Shown piece after piece: positions 49,525 to 60,952 of a DNA stretch of 64,000 bases. Made by a program: the position numbers and the translations under genes. Under the pieces are notes generated by a model that saw nothing but the letters and a program-made list of their open reading frames with translations, ran no database searches and was not told the origin of the DNA. How positions within the stretch are numbered: position 1 is the stretch's first letter; each line of letters starts with the position of its first letter. This DNA comes from Flavobacteriales bacterium (GTDB lineage: Bacteria; Bacteroidota; Bacteroidia; Flavobacteriales_F; PHOS-HE28). Location: positions 62,001 to 126,000 of the forward strand of contig JADKAN010000003.1 in assembly GCA_016719225.1 (NCBI GenBank), written 5' to 3'.

Positions 49525-52500
49525 TCAACGCACCACGCTCAACCGCTGCACCGTGGTTACGCCGTTCACCGTCAGGTTTACCAAGTACACGCCGCTGCTA
49601 ACCTCGCTCGGCAGTTCCAGCACCGTGCTGAAGCTGCTTCCGCTGTTGCCGTATTCGCGGGCCAGTACCTTCTTACCGAACATGTCATACAGTTCCAGAC
49701 CGATCCGTTGGTCCGCATCCACCAAGCCGTTCATGGCCAGGTTCACGCGACCGTCCGCCACTGGGTTGGGCCACAGTTGCACGTCACCACTGAAGAGATC
49801 CTCCATTGGCGCGAACTCGTTGATAAGCCCGGTGTAGCTGTTGTTGATGCTTATGGTGCAGTATGGCAAGCAGTAGTTGCTCTGGATACCGTTCACCGTG
49901 GTCTTCACATCCACATTGTACGTGCTGCCGTTGGCCATCGGACGTCCGGGCCACTTCAGCTGCAGGATGTACGTTCCACGAGTAATGGTGGTATCCAATG
50001 CAGTCGGTTCACCCGGGATATAGATGTGGAACGTATAGGCATTGGCACCCAATACCGGAGTGGCGTAGATGAAGCTGCTGGCCGAGCTACCAAAGGCGCG
50101 CGTCTCGTTGCAGCTGTGGCCATAGGAGGGAGCATTGATCAGCTGTGTGCAGCGGACAACGCCGACCGAAGCAAGGCCCATTTCGCAACCCGGACCGTAG
50201 TTGGCGGAAGCCAACTCTCCTCCAGCATCGGTACGTACCCGCACGAAGTATTTGTTACCGGGTACCAAAGCGTTCACCGGACCACCGAAGTCGATGAAGA
50301 GCACGGAGTTGGTGTTCTTCACCACACTGCGCACATAGCCTGCATCAGGGTCCAGGAATTGGAACTCGTACTGCGTGGCACCGGAACCACGTTGGCATAC
50401 ACACGGCTGTTCAGCGTGTTGTTGAACAGTCCGCATTCGTTGGACTTCAAGGAGGCGGTGCCCAAGGGCAGGCAGAAAGGATGTCCGCTGCCATAGGTTG
50501 CCGTTACGGGCGGGTTGGCCGGGGATACAGCACCTCCGCTGAAGGTGTCCTTCAGGATCGTCTTGCCGTCCGTAGTACGTAATTCCCAACCACCGCCGGT
50601 GATGCCGTCACCGAAGCTGTCCGTCAGTTTCAGCGTGTAGCAGGAACCGTTGGCATTGCTCAGGCAGAGTGTTTGATCCACTTGGCTGTTGTTGCCGACC
50701 GGACTTCCGGAAGCCACAGTTGCATTGGCAGCGTCCTTGATCTCCCAACTGATCTGGCCCGCGTTGGCATCGGTGTTGATGCGCAATATCACTTCATTCC
50801 CGATGCATGGGCCACCAGTAGTAGTGACATTCACTGTATTGGAGTTGGCCATCGGACAGGTCGGGCTTTCGGCACGCACACGGTAGAAGTATTCCGTGCC
50901 GGGCATTAAGCCGGTAACGGATCGTGAAGTTCCGGGCACGGCGAGGTCCCCGAATCCGGTCACATAACTCGGCGTACCGCTTACATAGGTTACCGTCGCA
51001 TCGTCAAACGCCAAGTTACCAATGGCCTTGGTATAGGTGAAGCGGAATTGCACGTAGCCATCGCTGGCGAGCAGCGGGATGCTCACTGTGCCGGTCGCAC
51101 TGGATGGAATATTGGTGATGCTTCCGATGGAGGTCCAGGCGATTCCGTTCATCGAGGCTTCAACGAGCAGTGCACTTGCACTACTAGCGGTTGATTGGCC
51201 TTTGTACCAGAAGCTCACTAAAGTGGCGGCTCCCGGGAACATGGGGCTGACAAGCTGGTCAGTCGAGGTATCGAACTTCAATGAAGGAGCGGCAACCCCA
51301 CCGTCGGAACCGTAATCGGTTCCGAGGCCGGAATGGCTCCAACCATCAGGACCAACGCCGGCTTTCCCGGAATCGAACCCGTTCGTGACAGTTGTTGAGG
51401 TAAGACCGAAATTTTCATCGGTGCTCACGTCCAAGCGGTATCCGGTCGCGCCGGCAACAGCATTCCAAGTAGCTGTGAAGTCCGTATTGTGGATCACCAG
51501 CGGCGTAGTGGCCACCGGTGTGGCGACCGCGGCTGTAGTGAAGGATTTCTCCGTGCCATAGGAGGTGCCTCCGTTGTTAGTGGCGTAGGCCACGAACCAA
51601 TACATCGTGCAGGCATCAAGTCCGGTGAGGTTGCTTGAGAACTCGCCCAGATCCAAGTTGGTGCTGGGGACTTGGATCCCGGTGCCGGGAGTGAAGCTCG
51701 TCGTGCTGTATTCGATGCCGTAGGAAGTAAGCTCGGAACAACCTCCGTTCTCGATCGTTCCATCCACCATGGCTTGGTCAAGCGCAATGGCTGAAGCCGA
51801 TCCAGTGGTCACCGATGCTGCGGTGTTGATGCCGCTTCCGGATGCCACCACCGTAATGGCGGGCGCTCCTCCACCGGCCAGGTCGATGTTGCCGTCATAA
51901 GCAAGTTCCCCAGTGGGAGTGAAGATCACCCAAATTATTTCAGCAATGGAACCGCTGACCGGGGTAAGCGTCAGCGAATTGGTGTAGGTACCGAATTCCG
52001 AAGTGGAAAAGCTGAACCCGTCCAAGGGTCCGACCGTCACATCCGAAGTCAGGTTCACTCCGTTCAAACTGAAGCTGTGTGCCTCACTTGCAACGCCGAG
52101 ACAACGAGCACCGAAGTTTGCCAATGGGCCAGCCGTTAGCAACGGATCTATGCCAGCAGCCGTGATCACATCAATGGTGTTGCTGTTTCCCGTGGTGGGG
52201 CAGGCCCCGCCGGTTGCACGCACGCGGTAGTAGTAATGCGTTTGTGGATCAAGCCCGGTAACTGGGGCAGAGGTGCCCGGCACGCTGAGTGGATCGTATC
52301 CGACCAGAAAGTCAGGTGTTGACCCGCACTGACAGTTAATGCTGAAGTCATCAAAAGCCAGGTTGCCCGCACTTTTCGAATAGGTGAAACGGAAGCGTAT
52401 ATAGTTATTCGCTATCAAGCTTGTGTACGTCTTGGTGGCCTCCGTGGTGGGCAGCGGCAAGATGTTGTCAATAGTGTTCCAAGAGGAGCCATTGAATCCC

Positions 52501-54206
52501 TCTACCAGTAAAGCACTTGAAGCGTTGGTGCTGTTGCCCTTGATCCAGAAACTCAAGTTCGCAGCAGGGGCGGAATAGGTAGGTGAGGATATGGCATCTA
52601 AATTTGAATCGAAGGAAATGGAATTCGGGTTCAGGCCGCTGCTTCCGGCAGTGGTGTAAGCGGTTACACCAGAGAAGGTCCAACCCAATGGTGCGACGGG
52701 TGCATCGTTGAATTCCTCCAAGATGGTCAACGGGCCGGGTGCGGAGAACGTAGGGCTCGTACTTACATCCAACTCATAACCGGTAGCTCCGGCAGCCGCA
52801 TTCCAAGTGGCTGTGAAGTCATTGCTGTTGATCACGGCAGGTGTTGTGGCAACGGGTGTTGCTACTGGGTCGTTGTCCGTGATGGTCACTGTGAACGTGT
52901 TGTTCATCCCGATCGTGGCCGGACCATCCCCACCGGTAACGGAAAGAATGGTGAAGACCACCTCACCGTCCAATTGGCAGATGCCGTTGTCAGCCACCGT
53001 GATGTTCATGTTCTCGTCGAATTCGCTTCCCGCTTGGAAGGTCACCGTGGCGTCGAATGTGTTGATGCGTCCGTCGGGGTCGGCGACGCCAAGGGTCACC
53101 ACCGTGTTGTTGATAGCGCTTGGGTTAGTGATGGAAAGCAATGCGTTGAAGGAGCCCACGCCTTCGCTGACAGTGCCTGTGGAGGACGCGAATTGCACGG
53201 TGGTGTTATTGCAGATGTCGTCGTCGGCGAGGGTCAACGTGTTGGTTGTGTTAGCGCCGATCGTCGGCACTCCCGCACCTCCGGAAATACCGGTTATGGT
53301 AAATGCGATATCCTCGTCGCCATCGCAAAGTGCATTGTCATTAGGTGTCACCACCACGTTCTCTTCGGCAGCGCTGGAGCCGGGGAAGGTAACTGAGGTG
53401 CTGTAGCCGGTAAGGCGGCCATTAGGGTCAGTCGCGCTGATGGTGACGGTGGTCGCAGCTGCACCGGGATTTGTAATGGCCAACGCCAGATCGGTCGTGC
53501 CGCCATTTTCGGGGGCGCTGCTGGTGGAGTTAACGAATTGTACGGAGGTGTTCGCAACGGCCGGTGTAACGGTTCCGCCGATGGCTATTAAATTTGCGGT
53601 ATTGCCAGCAGATAATTGGCCGAAGGCAAAGGTGCTCGAGAGAGAGGTGCCGCCCCAGGTATAAAGACGGAATGTAATCGAGGTGCCGGCCGGTACCGCT
53701 TGTAATGCGGGAATTCCTGAGAGGAGTATCGTGGCTTGGTCTACACCACCCGAAGCGGAATTTGTGAAAGATACAGAACTCCCGATGTCGTTGAAGTTGG
53801 AGCCATCCAAGCTGTATCGCCACAGATAGGCATTGGGACCGGTACCGCTACGTCTCATCCGCGCATCTAAGGTGGAGAGCGAGGCTTGGTAGCCCGTGGC
53901 AGCGTTAATAACGAATTGGAAGTACTCGTTATTGGAAATGGCGTTTGCTTGCGTGGCGTTGACGTCCCAATTGTTAGCACTGAAAGAACGCCCCAAAGTC
54001 GCTGCTGCGATTCCGGTCCCTCGGCTTAGTTGGGTACCTGGAGCCAAGTGGGGGTCAATTGTGGTCGCCGCATAAGTTGCTTCATTACCAAGGGATGCGG
54101 GAACACCGAATTGCCACGCAGCGATCTGAGCTGACAACTGCCCAAAGAAGAGCATGCCCAAAACGAGACTTCCGATTTTTTTTAGTAACAGCGTCCAAGT
54201 TTTCAT
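49525..54206 (-). pseudogene. Giant T9SS cargo protein (Calx-beta/FN3), one frameshift
   Basis: Two minus-strand frames form one protein of about 1,560 residues. The N-terminus is a signal peptide (SLVLGMLFFGQLSAQ). It has lamin G/MAM-like and Calx-beta-like repeats (NGGTTDLALAITNPGAAATT, EGVGSFNALLSITNPSAINN), then FN3 modules with the repeated lead VATPVATTPAVINSNDFTAT, and CNECGLF-type cysteine motifs. Near 50381 one G is missing from a short G run; restoring it joins YANVVPGATQYEFQFLDPDA and leads to the type A sorting domain (LWPNPVADGRVNLAMNG, ending LSVVR at 49525). It is a secreted adhesin-like or matrix protein. The frameshift is probably a sequencing error. Confidence 0.8.
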
Positions 54207-54381
54207 GCGTCCGGGTTTTTCGCGTGTTTCCGTATAGAAGGATACTTGAGTTTATAGATCAGTATCGATCTGGTCCCACGCTGGGTTAGGGGGTTCCAAT
54301 GTACTGGAACAAACCGGAAATGTTGGCGATCGGGCAGAAACTTAGTTGTTTGTTCACCGCTTCGTAACAAGAGCAGAAAGC

Positions 54382-54413
54382 AAGAAGGGCCATCCTCGCG
54401 GATGGCCCTTCTT
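54382..54413. terminator. Perfect 14-bp hairpin terminator
   Basis: AAGAAGGGCCATCC and GGATGGCCCTTCTT form a perfect stem with a TCGC loop. It lies 18 bases after the stop of the 54431 gene on the minus strand, separating it from the next T9SS gene. Confidence 0.75.
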
Positions 54414-54430
54414 CATAAAGTAGAACAAGG

Positions 54431-57400
54431 TTATTGCTTCACGAAGCGCGCATGCACAGGCTGCGTTCCATCCTTATCCGTGGCCACCAGCATGTAGCTG
54501 CCAGCAGCAAGGCCGGAAATATCCAGGTCGCGCACTTGTGCTTGGTCGATCACCAAGTGACCGGCGAGGTCCATCACCTTCACGTTCATGGCCTTCCCTT
54601 GCGGGGTGGCGATGTGCAGTACGGTGCTGGCCGGGTTCGGGTATACGGCAACACCAAGGTTGTCGGCTATCTCAGCCACACCCACATCGTTCATCACGTT
54701 GATGGTGTATTCCTCCGCCTGCCCATTGTACTGATTCGTTGCATCACACGGACTGCTGAAGAAATTGTCCTGATGGATCATGATGCGCATGCGGCTGGTG
54801 CCGTAGGTCGCGTAGTTCGGGACCGTATACTCGATGGTGGCCACGGAGTCACAATTGTCGCTTCCACCGATGAACGTTCCCACTTGCAGGAGGGTCTCGA
54901 AAGTGCCATCGCGGTTCCAGTCAAAGAAGGCGCTTACGTAAGCGATGTTATCACCGAAGAACGTGTCGACATGGCCGCCGACCGTGAAGGTGTAGGTATT
55001 GTTCTTCTTGACGTTGGCAGTGAAGGCGCTGAAGTCCTCGTATCCCGGGCTACCATTGATGGTCGCATCGGAAGTATGGTCGAGGTCCGCGAAGGATACG
55101 CTGCAGATCGGATCAACATCATAGTTGAAGATCGGCGGAGCGCAATAGCATTCCGTGGGTGGTGCAATGGTCACTTCTAACGGTGTGCTATAGGTGGATC
55201 CACCAGCGTCACAATCCGCTTGTACCCGGAACCAGGTCGTGTCCGTGATGGAAGTGGAATAGCTCGGCGTCGTGCTGTTCCCCGGTGCATTGGTCCACGT
55301 AATTCCATCATTCGAGCGCTCCCATTGGTAGGTAAGTCCGGTCGCTAACACGATGTTCTCCACGGTAACGCTGAATTGCGCAAGTGGGCAGATGGAGGCT
55401 GGTCCGGTAGTGGCTCCCGGTGCTGGCGTGCCAGTGCAGGGCGTGGGCAGGAACACATTCACCAAGTAGTCCTCAGCTTGTCCATAGCTGTATACCATGC
55501 AAGGATCGCTCGGGATCTCGTAGGCGCTCTTCACGATGCGCATGCGCGAAATACCGGGCAACGCATTGGCTGGCACGGTGATCATATTGGTAAGCGGCAC
55601 CGTGCAGATCTGGCCCGTCAGGTTGCCAAGGTTCACGGAAGTTTCAAAGATCCCGTCCTGGTCCCAATCGAAGAATGCGTAGATGTAAGGTGTGGAGAAT
55701 CCGCCGTTAGTGTTACCGGTAACGGAGATGGGGAAATCGAACCCGGACGTTACGTTGGCAGGTGGCGTATTGGTGAAATCCTCATAGGCGGGTGCTCCAT
55801 CTATGCCACTGGGACTGCTGTGGTCGATGCCAGCGAAGAGCACATTGCAGATGGGTTCCACCGTGTACTGGAAATCAATAGTTGTGCAGTAGCACTCCGT
55901 AGGCGCATTGGTGAGCACCTGCACCGGTGTGCTGGCCGTGGTGCCTGCGATATCGCAAGTGACCTGCGCCCTGTACCACGTATCAACTGTTTGGGTGGCC
56001 AAGTAGCTGGAGAATGTACTGTTGCCAGGTGCGTTGGTCCACGTAATACCGTCCGCGGAAACTTCCCATTGCCGGGTGATGCCGCCGTCCGTGCTCGGGT
56101 TCTGAACGCTGACGACGAAAGGCACGTTCGGGCAAATGCTGACCGGAGCGATGGTCGCACCCGGCGTTGGCAGTACGTCGCAATCAGCCGGGGTTATGCC
56201 GGCGAGTTGCAATTGCGGAATGGTACTGGCCGGTCCATAATTGGCCATGGGCGGAGACAATGGGTCCGGGTTGGTGCCATCGCTATAGTAAAGCATGCCA
56301 CGGTTGGAACCTGCATTGAAGGAAGCCCATTCAGCCGTGCAGCTGTAACTCGGCGTGTTTTCATCCACGGCGACCACGATGTTGCTCACCCCGTCCCATG
56401 CGAAAGGCGTGGTCAACGTAAGGTTCATCCATTCACCCGCAATAGGGGTGATGTCACCGCTCCAAACTTGTGTAAGTGTGCCGTAAGGCACCCAATCGTT
56501 CGCGCCGGCGAAGGAGCTTTGGGACGTGCTACCCATGTAGACCGTCCACGATTGCCAAGTGCTCAGGGGAGTTCCTTGGCCGGTGTATTTGAAGGCGACA
56601 TTGGTAATAAGGGATCCGCCATTGTACTCGCTGGCCAAATAGATCTGTTGCGAGTAGTTGTAACCGTAGCAGGAGTAGATGGGGAGGTTCGTATCCGTAG
56701 CGTCCCCTGTGCCGATCTGGAACGTGCCGGGTATGAACGTTACCGAGCCGGTCCATAAGCTCTGGTCACTTCCGGAGCAGGCACTGCGTACCCACACATA
56801 GATGGGAACGCCCGTTGCAAGGCTGGTCAGCAATTGGCTCGTACCCGTGATCCCGGTGAAACTCGGCGTCGTTGATGCGGTCGGTGGGGTGGGATCGGTG
56901 CTGTAGTAAAGGTCATAGCCGTTGGCAGGGTTGCTCACCGAAGCGGTCCAACTGACCAGTCCTTCCGTGAAATCCGTTGCCGCGGCGGTCAAGCCGGACA
57001 CTTCCTCGCAACTGGGCACGAGCACAACCTTGATGTTATCAAGGTTCATGCTGCTTGGATATTCGTTCGCACCGCAGTAGTAGCGGAAGCCGAAGTAGTA
57101 CACGCCAGTTGTCAACGGTGTGAAATCAACGGTATTGAACAGTGCACCGGCACCGGTGCTCTGGTAGTGGTTGGCCAACTGGACCAAGGTGTCCGCGGCC
57201 ATAGGACCGGACTCGGCGTAAACGGACATATTGGCAATGTCAAAGGCATAGCCCGTACCATAGTTATAAGACAGGCGGTAGGCCACGCCACCTTGCAGGT
57301 TCATACCGCCGGTATGCAACCAACCGTCCGCAGGGTTGCCGCTGTAATCGTAATAGATAACCGCAGCATTGGGTGTGAACCCGGGTGGGGTGTACTCTGT

Positions 57401-58345
57401 GGTCTGCCAAACGTCGCCGAGGATGATCTCGTTCCGGAAACAGGACGGAATGTTCGGAAGGACTGGAGAGTTGAAATCCTCGAAGAAGGGGATATCACTG
57501 GCAACACAGGTGGTCATGAACGGTATAACCACTGACCAGGGTGAATTGGTGCCGTCACATATTCCACTTATCGTTGCATAATACTGTGTGTTCGGTGTCA
57601 AGCCACTGACCGCTACCGGCGTGGAACCGCTTGCCGCAGTACCGGATGTGGCGAGACCTGTCGCTCCGCTTCCACCGGCGCCGGAGGTCCTGATCTCATA
57701 AGCATAACTATCCGCACCGTTGTCCGTCCAACTGAGGGAAACGCCATCAGTCAAAATGCTACTCACGGCAACGTCGGACGGATAGATACAGTCGGCAGCC
57801 TCGAGCTGGATATTATCCAATGCCCACCAATAGGCATAGTCGCCGCTGTAAACGAAGCGCACTTGTGAATTAGCCGATGCACCGGTGGCCGAGGTGATGT
57901 TCAAGGAGATCAGCTCTGGCGTGGCCGGGAAATTCGACCCCGGGACAGGAGTGAAGACCACGTTCCATTGGGAGCCGTCCCAAACTTGGACCAAGGGCGA
58001 ACTGTTGAAATAGGGCTGGTACTGTTGACCGAACGACAGAATGAAATTGCCGACACTTGCATCGAAGACGGGTGACACCAGTGCCGCCTCTGAATAGCCG
58101 GCGCCGAAGCTGCAGTTATCACTGTCGAAGATCGCGAAGTTGGTATCAAAACCAGCACCGGTAATGGTGCGCCCGCCCGGGTTAGAATAGGTCCAGGTAC
58201 AGGTACCCTGGATCTGATCCACGGTGAAACCGGCAGTACTCGCGCCACCGGTAAAGGGTTCGTTGAAGATCACCTGCGCGTCAGCACTGGTGGCAAAAGC
58301 CAGTGCTCCTACGAGTACAAGATTCAGTGAGGAACGTCTCATCAT
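54431..58345 (-). CDS. GEVED/FN3 multi-domain T9SS type A cargo protein
   Basis: This 1,304-residue protein has a signal peptide (LVLVGALAFATSADAQ), an N-terminal MAM-like domain (TCTWTYSNPGGRTITGAGFD), FN3 domains (DVAVSSILTDGVSLSWTDNG, CEEVSGLTAAATDFTEGLVS), two or three GEVED domains (each with ICNVLFAGIDHSSPSGIDGA-like start and the GQAEDYLVNVF end), Ig-like spacers, and a C-terminal type A sorting domain (GVAVYPNPASTVLHIATPQG, ending RFVKQ). It is probably a surface-attached adhesin or matrix protein exported by the type IX system. It is paralogous to the 58532 gene, sharing the N-terminal domain. Confidence 0.87.
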   Translation of the reverse strand: MMRRSSLNLVLVGALAFATSADAQVIFNEPFTGGASTAGFTVDQIQGTCTWTYSNPGGRTITGAGFDTNFAIFDSDNCSFGAGYSEAALVSPVFDASVGNFILSFGQQYQPYFNSSPLVQVWDGSQWNVVFTPVPGSNFPATPELISLNITSATGASANSQVRFVYSGDYAYWWALDNIQLEAADCIYPSDVAVSSILTDGVSLSWTDNGADSYAYEIRTSGAGGSGATGLATSGTAASGSTPVAVSGLTPNTQYYATISGICDGTNSPWSVVIPFMTTCVASDIPFFEDFNSPVLPNIPSCFRNEIILGDVWQTTEYTPPGFTPNAAVIYYDYSGNPADGWLHTGGMNLQGGVAYRLSYNYGTGYAFDIANMSVYAESGPMAADTLVQLANHYQSTGAGALFNTVDFTPLTTGVYYFGFRYYCGANEYPSSMNLDNIKVVLVPSCEEVSGLTAAATDFTEGLVSWTASVSNPANGYDLYYSTDPTPPTASTTPSFTGITGTSQLLTSLATGVPIYVWVRSACSGSDQSLWTGSVTFIPGTFQIGTGDATDTNLPIYSCYGYNYSQQIYLASEYNGGSLITNVAFKYTGQGTPLSTWQSWTVYMGSTSQSSFAGANDWVPYGTLTQVWSGDITPIAGEWMNLTLTTPFAWDGVSNIVVAVDENTPSYSCTAEWASFNAGSNRGMLYYSDGTNPDPLSPPMANYGPASTIPQLQLAGITPADCDVLPTPGATIAPVSICPNVPFVVSVQNPSTDGGITRQWEVSADGITWTNAPGNSTFSSYLATQTVDTWYRAQVTCDIAGTTASTPVQVLTNAPTECYCTTIDFQYTVEPICNVLFAGIDHSSPSGIDGAPAYEDFTNTPPANVTSGFDFPISVTGNTNGGFSTPYIYAFFDWDQDGIFETSVNLGNLTGQICTVPLTNMITVPANALPGISRMRIVKSAYEIPSDPCMVYSYGQAEDYLVNVFLPTPCTGTPAPGATTGPASICPLAQFSVTVENIVLATGLTYQWERSNDGITWTNAPGNSTTPSYSTSITDTTWFRVQADCDAGGSTYSTPLEVTIAPPTECYCAPPIFNYDVDPICSVSFADLDHTSDATINGSPGYEDFSAFTANVKKNNTYTFTVGGHVDTFFGDNIAYVSAFFDWNRDGTFETLLQVGTFIGGSDNCDSVATIEYTVPNYATYGTSRMRIMIHQDNFFSSPCDATNQYNGQAEEYTINVMNDVGVAEIADNLGVAVYPNPASTVLHIATPQGKAMNVKVMDLAGHLVIDQAQVRDLDISGLAAGSYMLVATDKDGTQPVHARFVKQ

Positions 58346-58482
58346 GTTGGGGAAAGAGGTGTGTCCTTTTTCGGGTTAGGATAAACAAGGACCGCAACGA
58401 AAGTAGGGGAAAAACGACCCGATAGTGGCCTGCAGGTCGGATCAGTCCGGCGGTTTGTGGAAAAGTAGGCCTAAAAAACAAA

Positions 58483-58510
58483 GGGCCGTCCCGCACATGC
58501 GGAACGGCCC
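58483..58510. terminator. Hairpin terminator with T-run on the minus strand
   Basis: GGGCCGTCCCGC and GCGGAACGGCCC pair with one mismatch around ACAT. On the minus strand the hairpin is followed by TTTGTTTTTTAGG, a good T-run, 22 bases after the stop of the 58532 gene. Confidence 0.75.
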
Positions 58511-58531
58511 CAAGCCTTTTACGTGTTCAGC

Positions 58532-60952
58532 TTACTGCTTCACGAAGCGCAAGTGCGCCAATTTTGCACCATTGGCATCCTGTGCCACAAGGATGTAACT
58601 GCCCGTGGTGAGGGAAGAGATATTGATGTCAGCCACGTTGCCGGTCTTCAGCACGAGGTTGCCCACCATATCATAGACGATCGCTTGGGTGGCTTTGCCA
58701 CTTGGGTTGATCAGGGTGATACGATCATGGGCAGGGTTCGGAGCCAAGCCCAAGCTGATCGTGTTCGCCTGTGCAATACCGATGCTGAGGTCCACTTGCA
58801 CCGTGTAATCCTCGGCTTGACCATAGTCGTAAGCGCCGCAAGGATCCAGAGGAGACTCATCGTAGTTCTTCACGATACGCATGCGGGTGTTGCCCAACAC
58901 GGCATCCGCAGGTACGTCAATGGTGCCGGTAAGGGCTGTGCTGCAGACATCATTGGTGATAGCGCCCAGTTCTACAGCGGTCTCAAAGGTTCCATCCTGG
59001 TTCCAATCGAAGAACGCAGTGACATAGTCCGACCAGTTGCCGCCTGTGTTACCCGTGATGGAGATGGGATAGCTCTGGCCTTGCATCACCATGGCCGGGG
59101 CTATTGCGGTAAAGTCCTCCAAGGCAGGAGTGCCGTTCAGTTCGCTGTCGCTGGTATTGTCGATCCCTGCGAAGGTCACGTTGCAGATCGGCTCCACATC
59201 GTAAGCGTAGGAAATGGAATCACAGTAGGTCGCACTTCCGCCGGAAACCTCCACAGTGTAATCCTCGCCTTGGCCATAATTGTATGAGCCGCAAGGGTCG
59301 GTGGCATAAGCGTTGTAATTCTTCACCACGCGCATGCGGCTGGTGCCGGAAAGGGCCCCGGCAGGAACAACCACATCTGCGGTGATGTCGATGGTGCACA
59401 CGGTATTTGTGAAGCTACCGATGTTCACCGCGGTCTCGAAAATGTTATTCTGGTCCCAATCGAAGAAGGCGGTAACGTAAGTGGTGTATGGGCCGTTGGT
59501 GTTACCGGAAACCGTGATGGGGTAGGTACTGCCCGCATCCACGATCGCGGTGAGCGAGGTGAAGTCTTCCAATGCAGGGCTGCCATTGACCTCGCTGGGG
59601 CTCGCGTTATCGATACCGGCGAAGTTCACATTGCAGATCGGCTCCACATCGAACTGGAAATCCAGCGAGGTGCAGTAGGAATCAGCGCTGGTGGGTGCGG
59701 TACCTATGCACACGTCGAATGCTGACGTCTGTCCGGGCAAGCTGGTGTAAGAGTACACTTGCAGGAAGTACGTACTGTCCACTTGCAGACCACCCAGGTT
59801 CAGGGTCTCGGGGTCGCTGCAACTGTTCGGCACCAGCGTAAGGTTGCCGCAATCGCCTTGCCAAACGGCCATGTACATGTCCGTGGTGCTTCCGGTAAGA
59901 TTCAGAAGCCTTATGCGGACCAAGGTATCCGTAGCCGTGAATGTGTACCATACATCGTCATCAGCAGTGCCAAAGCAGCTGCTTGTAACGCCGGAACCGG
60001 TCGCTCCGGCAATGGTACCCGCCACTGTGAGTTCGCAATCGTAGTTCGGATTTACCGGAACGGTTGTCGCATCCGCACATTCATCATTGGAGATGCCTGT
60101 GGTGAAGTTCACACCGGGGCTCCATGGGCTGAACGTGCCGTCGCAATCAGAGCGTACGAACACCGAGTATAGTGATCCGCTGCTGAGGCCGGTAATGTCC
60201 GTGCTTGATCCGTCGCCGGATGCGATCTCGTTGGTACCGTCAGGCTCGGCACCAGTGGTAACAGCCCACTCATAGGCGCTGCTTCCGTTATCGGTCCAGC
60301 TGAAGGATGCACCTTCCGTGGTAATGTTTGAAACGGCCAGGTCAGAGGGGTAGACACAGGCAACAGCTTCCAAGGAAATGTTATCCACTGCCCACCACCA
60401 CTGCCAGCTACCGGCATAGAGGAATCGGACCTGCGCATTGGTCGCGCCGCCGGCCGCACCGGTGATGTTCACGGAAGTATTCACAGCTGGGCCAGGATAG
60501 CCAACGTTGGCTCCTGTAGGTGAATAGACCTGAGTCCACTGCGAACCGTTCCAAACTTCCACAGCCGCAGTGGTACCGGACAAACTGCGGTATTGTTGGT
60601 CGAACGAAAGCAGGAAGTTCCCCGTCGAGGCATCAAAAGGAGGCGAAACGAGGACCGCTTCAGCATCGCCACCACCGCTGCCACAAATGTCGCTATCGAA
60701 AATGGCGAAATCGGCATCGAATCCGGCGCCGGTAATAGTGCGAGCGCCCGGGTTATTGTAAGCCCATGTGCACGTGCCTACGTTCTGCTCCACAGTGAAT
60801 CCTTCGGAGGATACACCGCCAGTGAAGGTTTCGTTGAAGACAACCTGTGCCTGCAATACGGGACTAATGGCCAAGCTCGCTGCGAACAGCGCTCCAGGCC
60901 ATGAAAGGCGACGCAATGTGCGCGCACCTATCGTAGTGGAATGTCTCATCAT
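58532..60952 (-). CDS. GEVED-domain T9SS type A cargo protein
   Basis: This protein has 806 residues from ATG 60952 (ATG 60949 is an alternative). It has a signal peptide (ALFAASLAISPVLQAQ), a MAM-like domain close to that of the 54431 gene (TCTWAYNNPGARTITGAGFD), an FN3 module (DLAVSNITTEGASFSWTDNG), a PPC-like domain (CFGTADDDVWYTFTATDTLV), three GEVED domains (each with the FFDWDQNNIFETAVNIG type of strand and GQGEDYTVEV end), and the type A sorting domain (GLAPNPAHDRITLINPSGKA, ending RFVKQ). It is secreted and probably surface-attached. Confidence 0.87.
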   Translation of the reverse strand: MMRHSTTIGARTLRRLSWPGALFAASLAISPVLQAQVVFNETFTGGVSSEGFTVEQNVGTCTWAYNNPGARTITGAGFDADFAIFDSDICGSGGGDAEAVLVSPPFDASTGNFLLSFDQQYRSLSGTTAAVEVWNGSQWTQVYSPTGANVGYPGPAVNTSVNITGAAGGATNAQVRFLYAGSWQWWWAVDNISLEAVACVYPSDLAVSNITTEGASFSWTDNGSSAYEWAVTTGAEPDGTNEIASGDGSSTDITGLSSGSLYSVFVRSDCDGTFSPWSPGVNFTTGISNDECADATTVPVNPNYDCELTVAGTIAGATGSGVTSSCFGTADDDVWYTFTATDTLVRIRLLNLTGSTTDMYMAVWQGDCGNLTLVPNSCSDPETLNLGGLQVDSTYFLQVYSYTSLPGQTSAFDVCIGTAPTSADSYCTSLDFQFDVEPICNVNFAGIDNASPSEVNGSPALEDFTSLTAIVDAGSTYPITVSGNTNGPYTTYVTAFFDWDQNNIFETAVNIGSFTNTVCTIDITADVVVPAGALSGTSRMRVVKNYNAYATDPCGSYNYGQGEDYTVEVSGGSATYCDSISYAYDVEPICNVTFAGIDNTSDSELNGTPALEDFTAIAPAMVMQGQSYPISITGNTGGNWSDYVTAFFDWNQDGTFETAVELGAITNDVCSTALTGTIDVPADAVLGNTRMRIVKNYDESPLDPCGAYDYGQAEDYTVQVDLSIGIAQANTISLGLAPNPAHDRITLINPSGKATQAIVYDMVGNLVLKTGNVADINISSLTTGSYILVAQDANGAKLAHLRFVKQ

